Assembly: GCA_949318235.1 (NCBI GenBank)
Contig: OX439127.1
Span: 14,934,344-14,998,343, forward strand
Source of the DNA: Ecdyonurus torrentis
Taxonomy: Eukaryota; Arthropoda; Insecta; Ephemeroptera; Heptageniidae
Length of the DNA: 64,000 bases
Direction of reading: 5' to 3'
The notes under the pieces are model-generated. The model worked only from the letters and a program-made list of their open reading frames with translations. It did not search any database and was not told the DNA's origin. Positions 63,648-64,000 of this stretch are shown in pieces. The translations under genes were made by a program, and so were the position numbers. Within the stretch, counting starts at the first letter, position 1; each line of letters starts with the position of its first letter.

Positions 63648-64000
63648 ACATGTTTATACAGCCGATGGTGATAAAATAAATTTAAAGTTATGTTTGGGGC
63701 ACAAAGTTGACTTTTTTTTTCTTTTCAAACAACCCCGTTTCACTAATTAAATTTGAAAAATTCTATTTGAAGATCCAATAATCTAATTGTTTTTCTAAAG
63801 CTGAAACTTTTGTCAGGGAAAAGAATTAATAAAAATTTTGTACCATAGTAAAACATGTGGACGAAATGGAAATTTCGTATCACTACCATATTTATGTAAT
63901 ACAGTGTACGACTATCACGGATAGTAAACAGCCGCCAAGATTTTTATATTTTATCAACTTTACATCGTAATATCACCACAGTACAAATTTGAAAAAAAAA
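63648..64000. other. AT-rich DNA to the window end, no gene seen
   Basis: No frame, repeat pair or regulatory motif was recognised. Confidence 0.5.

Overview
This is an AT-rich (by eye roughly three quarters A+T) invertebrate nuclear window. It looks like intergenic or intronic DNA in which I can recognise no complete protein-coding gene. Long pure (TA)n, (CA)n, (CT)n and homopolymer tracts, non-LTR retrotransposon remnants and many short inverted-repeat DNA transposons point to an animal genome. Two candidate core promoters pair a TATA box with a TCAGT-type initiator (near 11375 and 61286). That is the arthropod-style arrangement, so an arthropod is a reasonable but unproven guess. Most open frames over 60 codons are translated microsatellites or pieces of transposable elements.

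Layout. 1-5150: AT-rich DNA with a TTAA-flanked MITE (1093-1391), a (TA)n/(ATAAT)n compound microsatellite, a GC-rich block followed by a possible splice donor at 3007, and a Tc1/mariner-type MITE (4247-4449). 5150-10040: a 4.9-kb hAT-like unit with 12-bp terminal inverted repeats (TIRs) and matching 8-bp target duplications. It holds a 1.15-kb near-perfect hairpin and a GC-rich palindromic MITE. 10938-11842: a second hAT-like element with perfect 18-bp TIRs and 8-bp duplications that carries a TATA/initiator promoter. 11933-12457: a MITE of the 'TATAGGGTG' family interrupted by a 177-bp hAT MITE with exact 8-bp duplications. 14417-16786: a 2.4-kb TIR element built from AACGTTTA-motif arrays around two exon-like minus-strand pieces. 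19500-20150: the most gene-like GC-rich block, with a CRE and an ATGGCG start on the minus strand. 23712-24240: the 3' end of a non-LTR retrotransposon. 26-36 kb: a dense set of MITEs and a second LINE 3' end. 42-47.2 kb: more MITEs, and a candidate spliced exon at 46365-46581. 50.3-64 kb: microsatellites, further MITEs, and the best host-gene candidate: a TATA box, an initiator exactly 30 bp downstream, and a short coding first exon ending in a splice donor at 61527.

Mobile DNA dominates. At least five superfamily-like groups can be told apart by TIR and target duplication: hAT (8 bp), Tc1/mariner-like (TA), TTAA-type, the CCCAGACAGCA element, and non-LTR LINEs. Nesting gives a relative insertion order. 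No autonomous transposase is intact. All calls come from reading the sequence; no database search was made.
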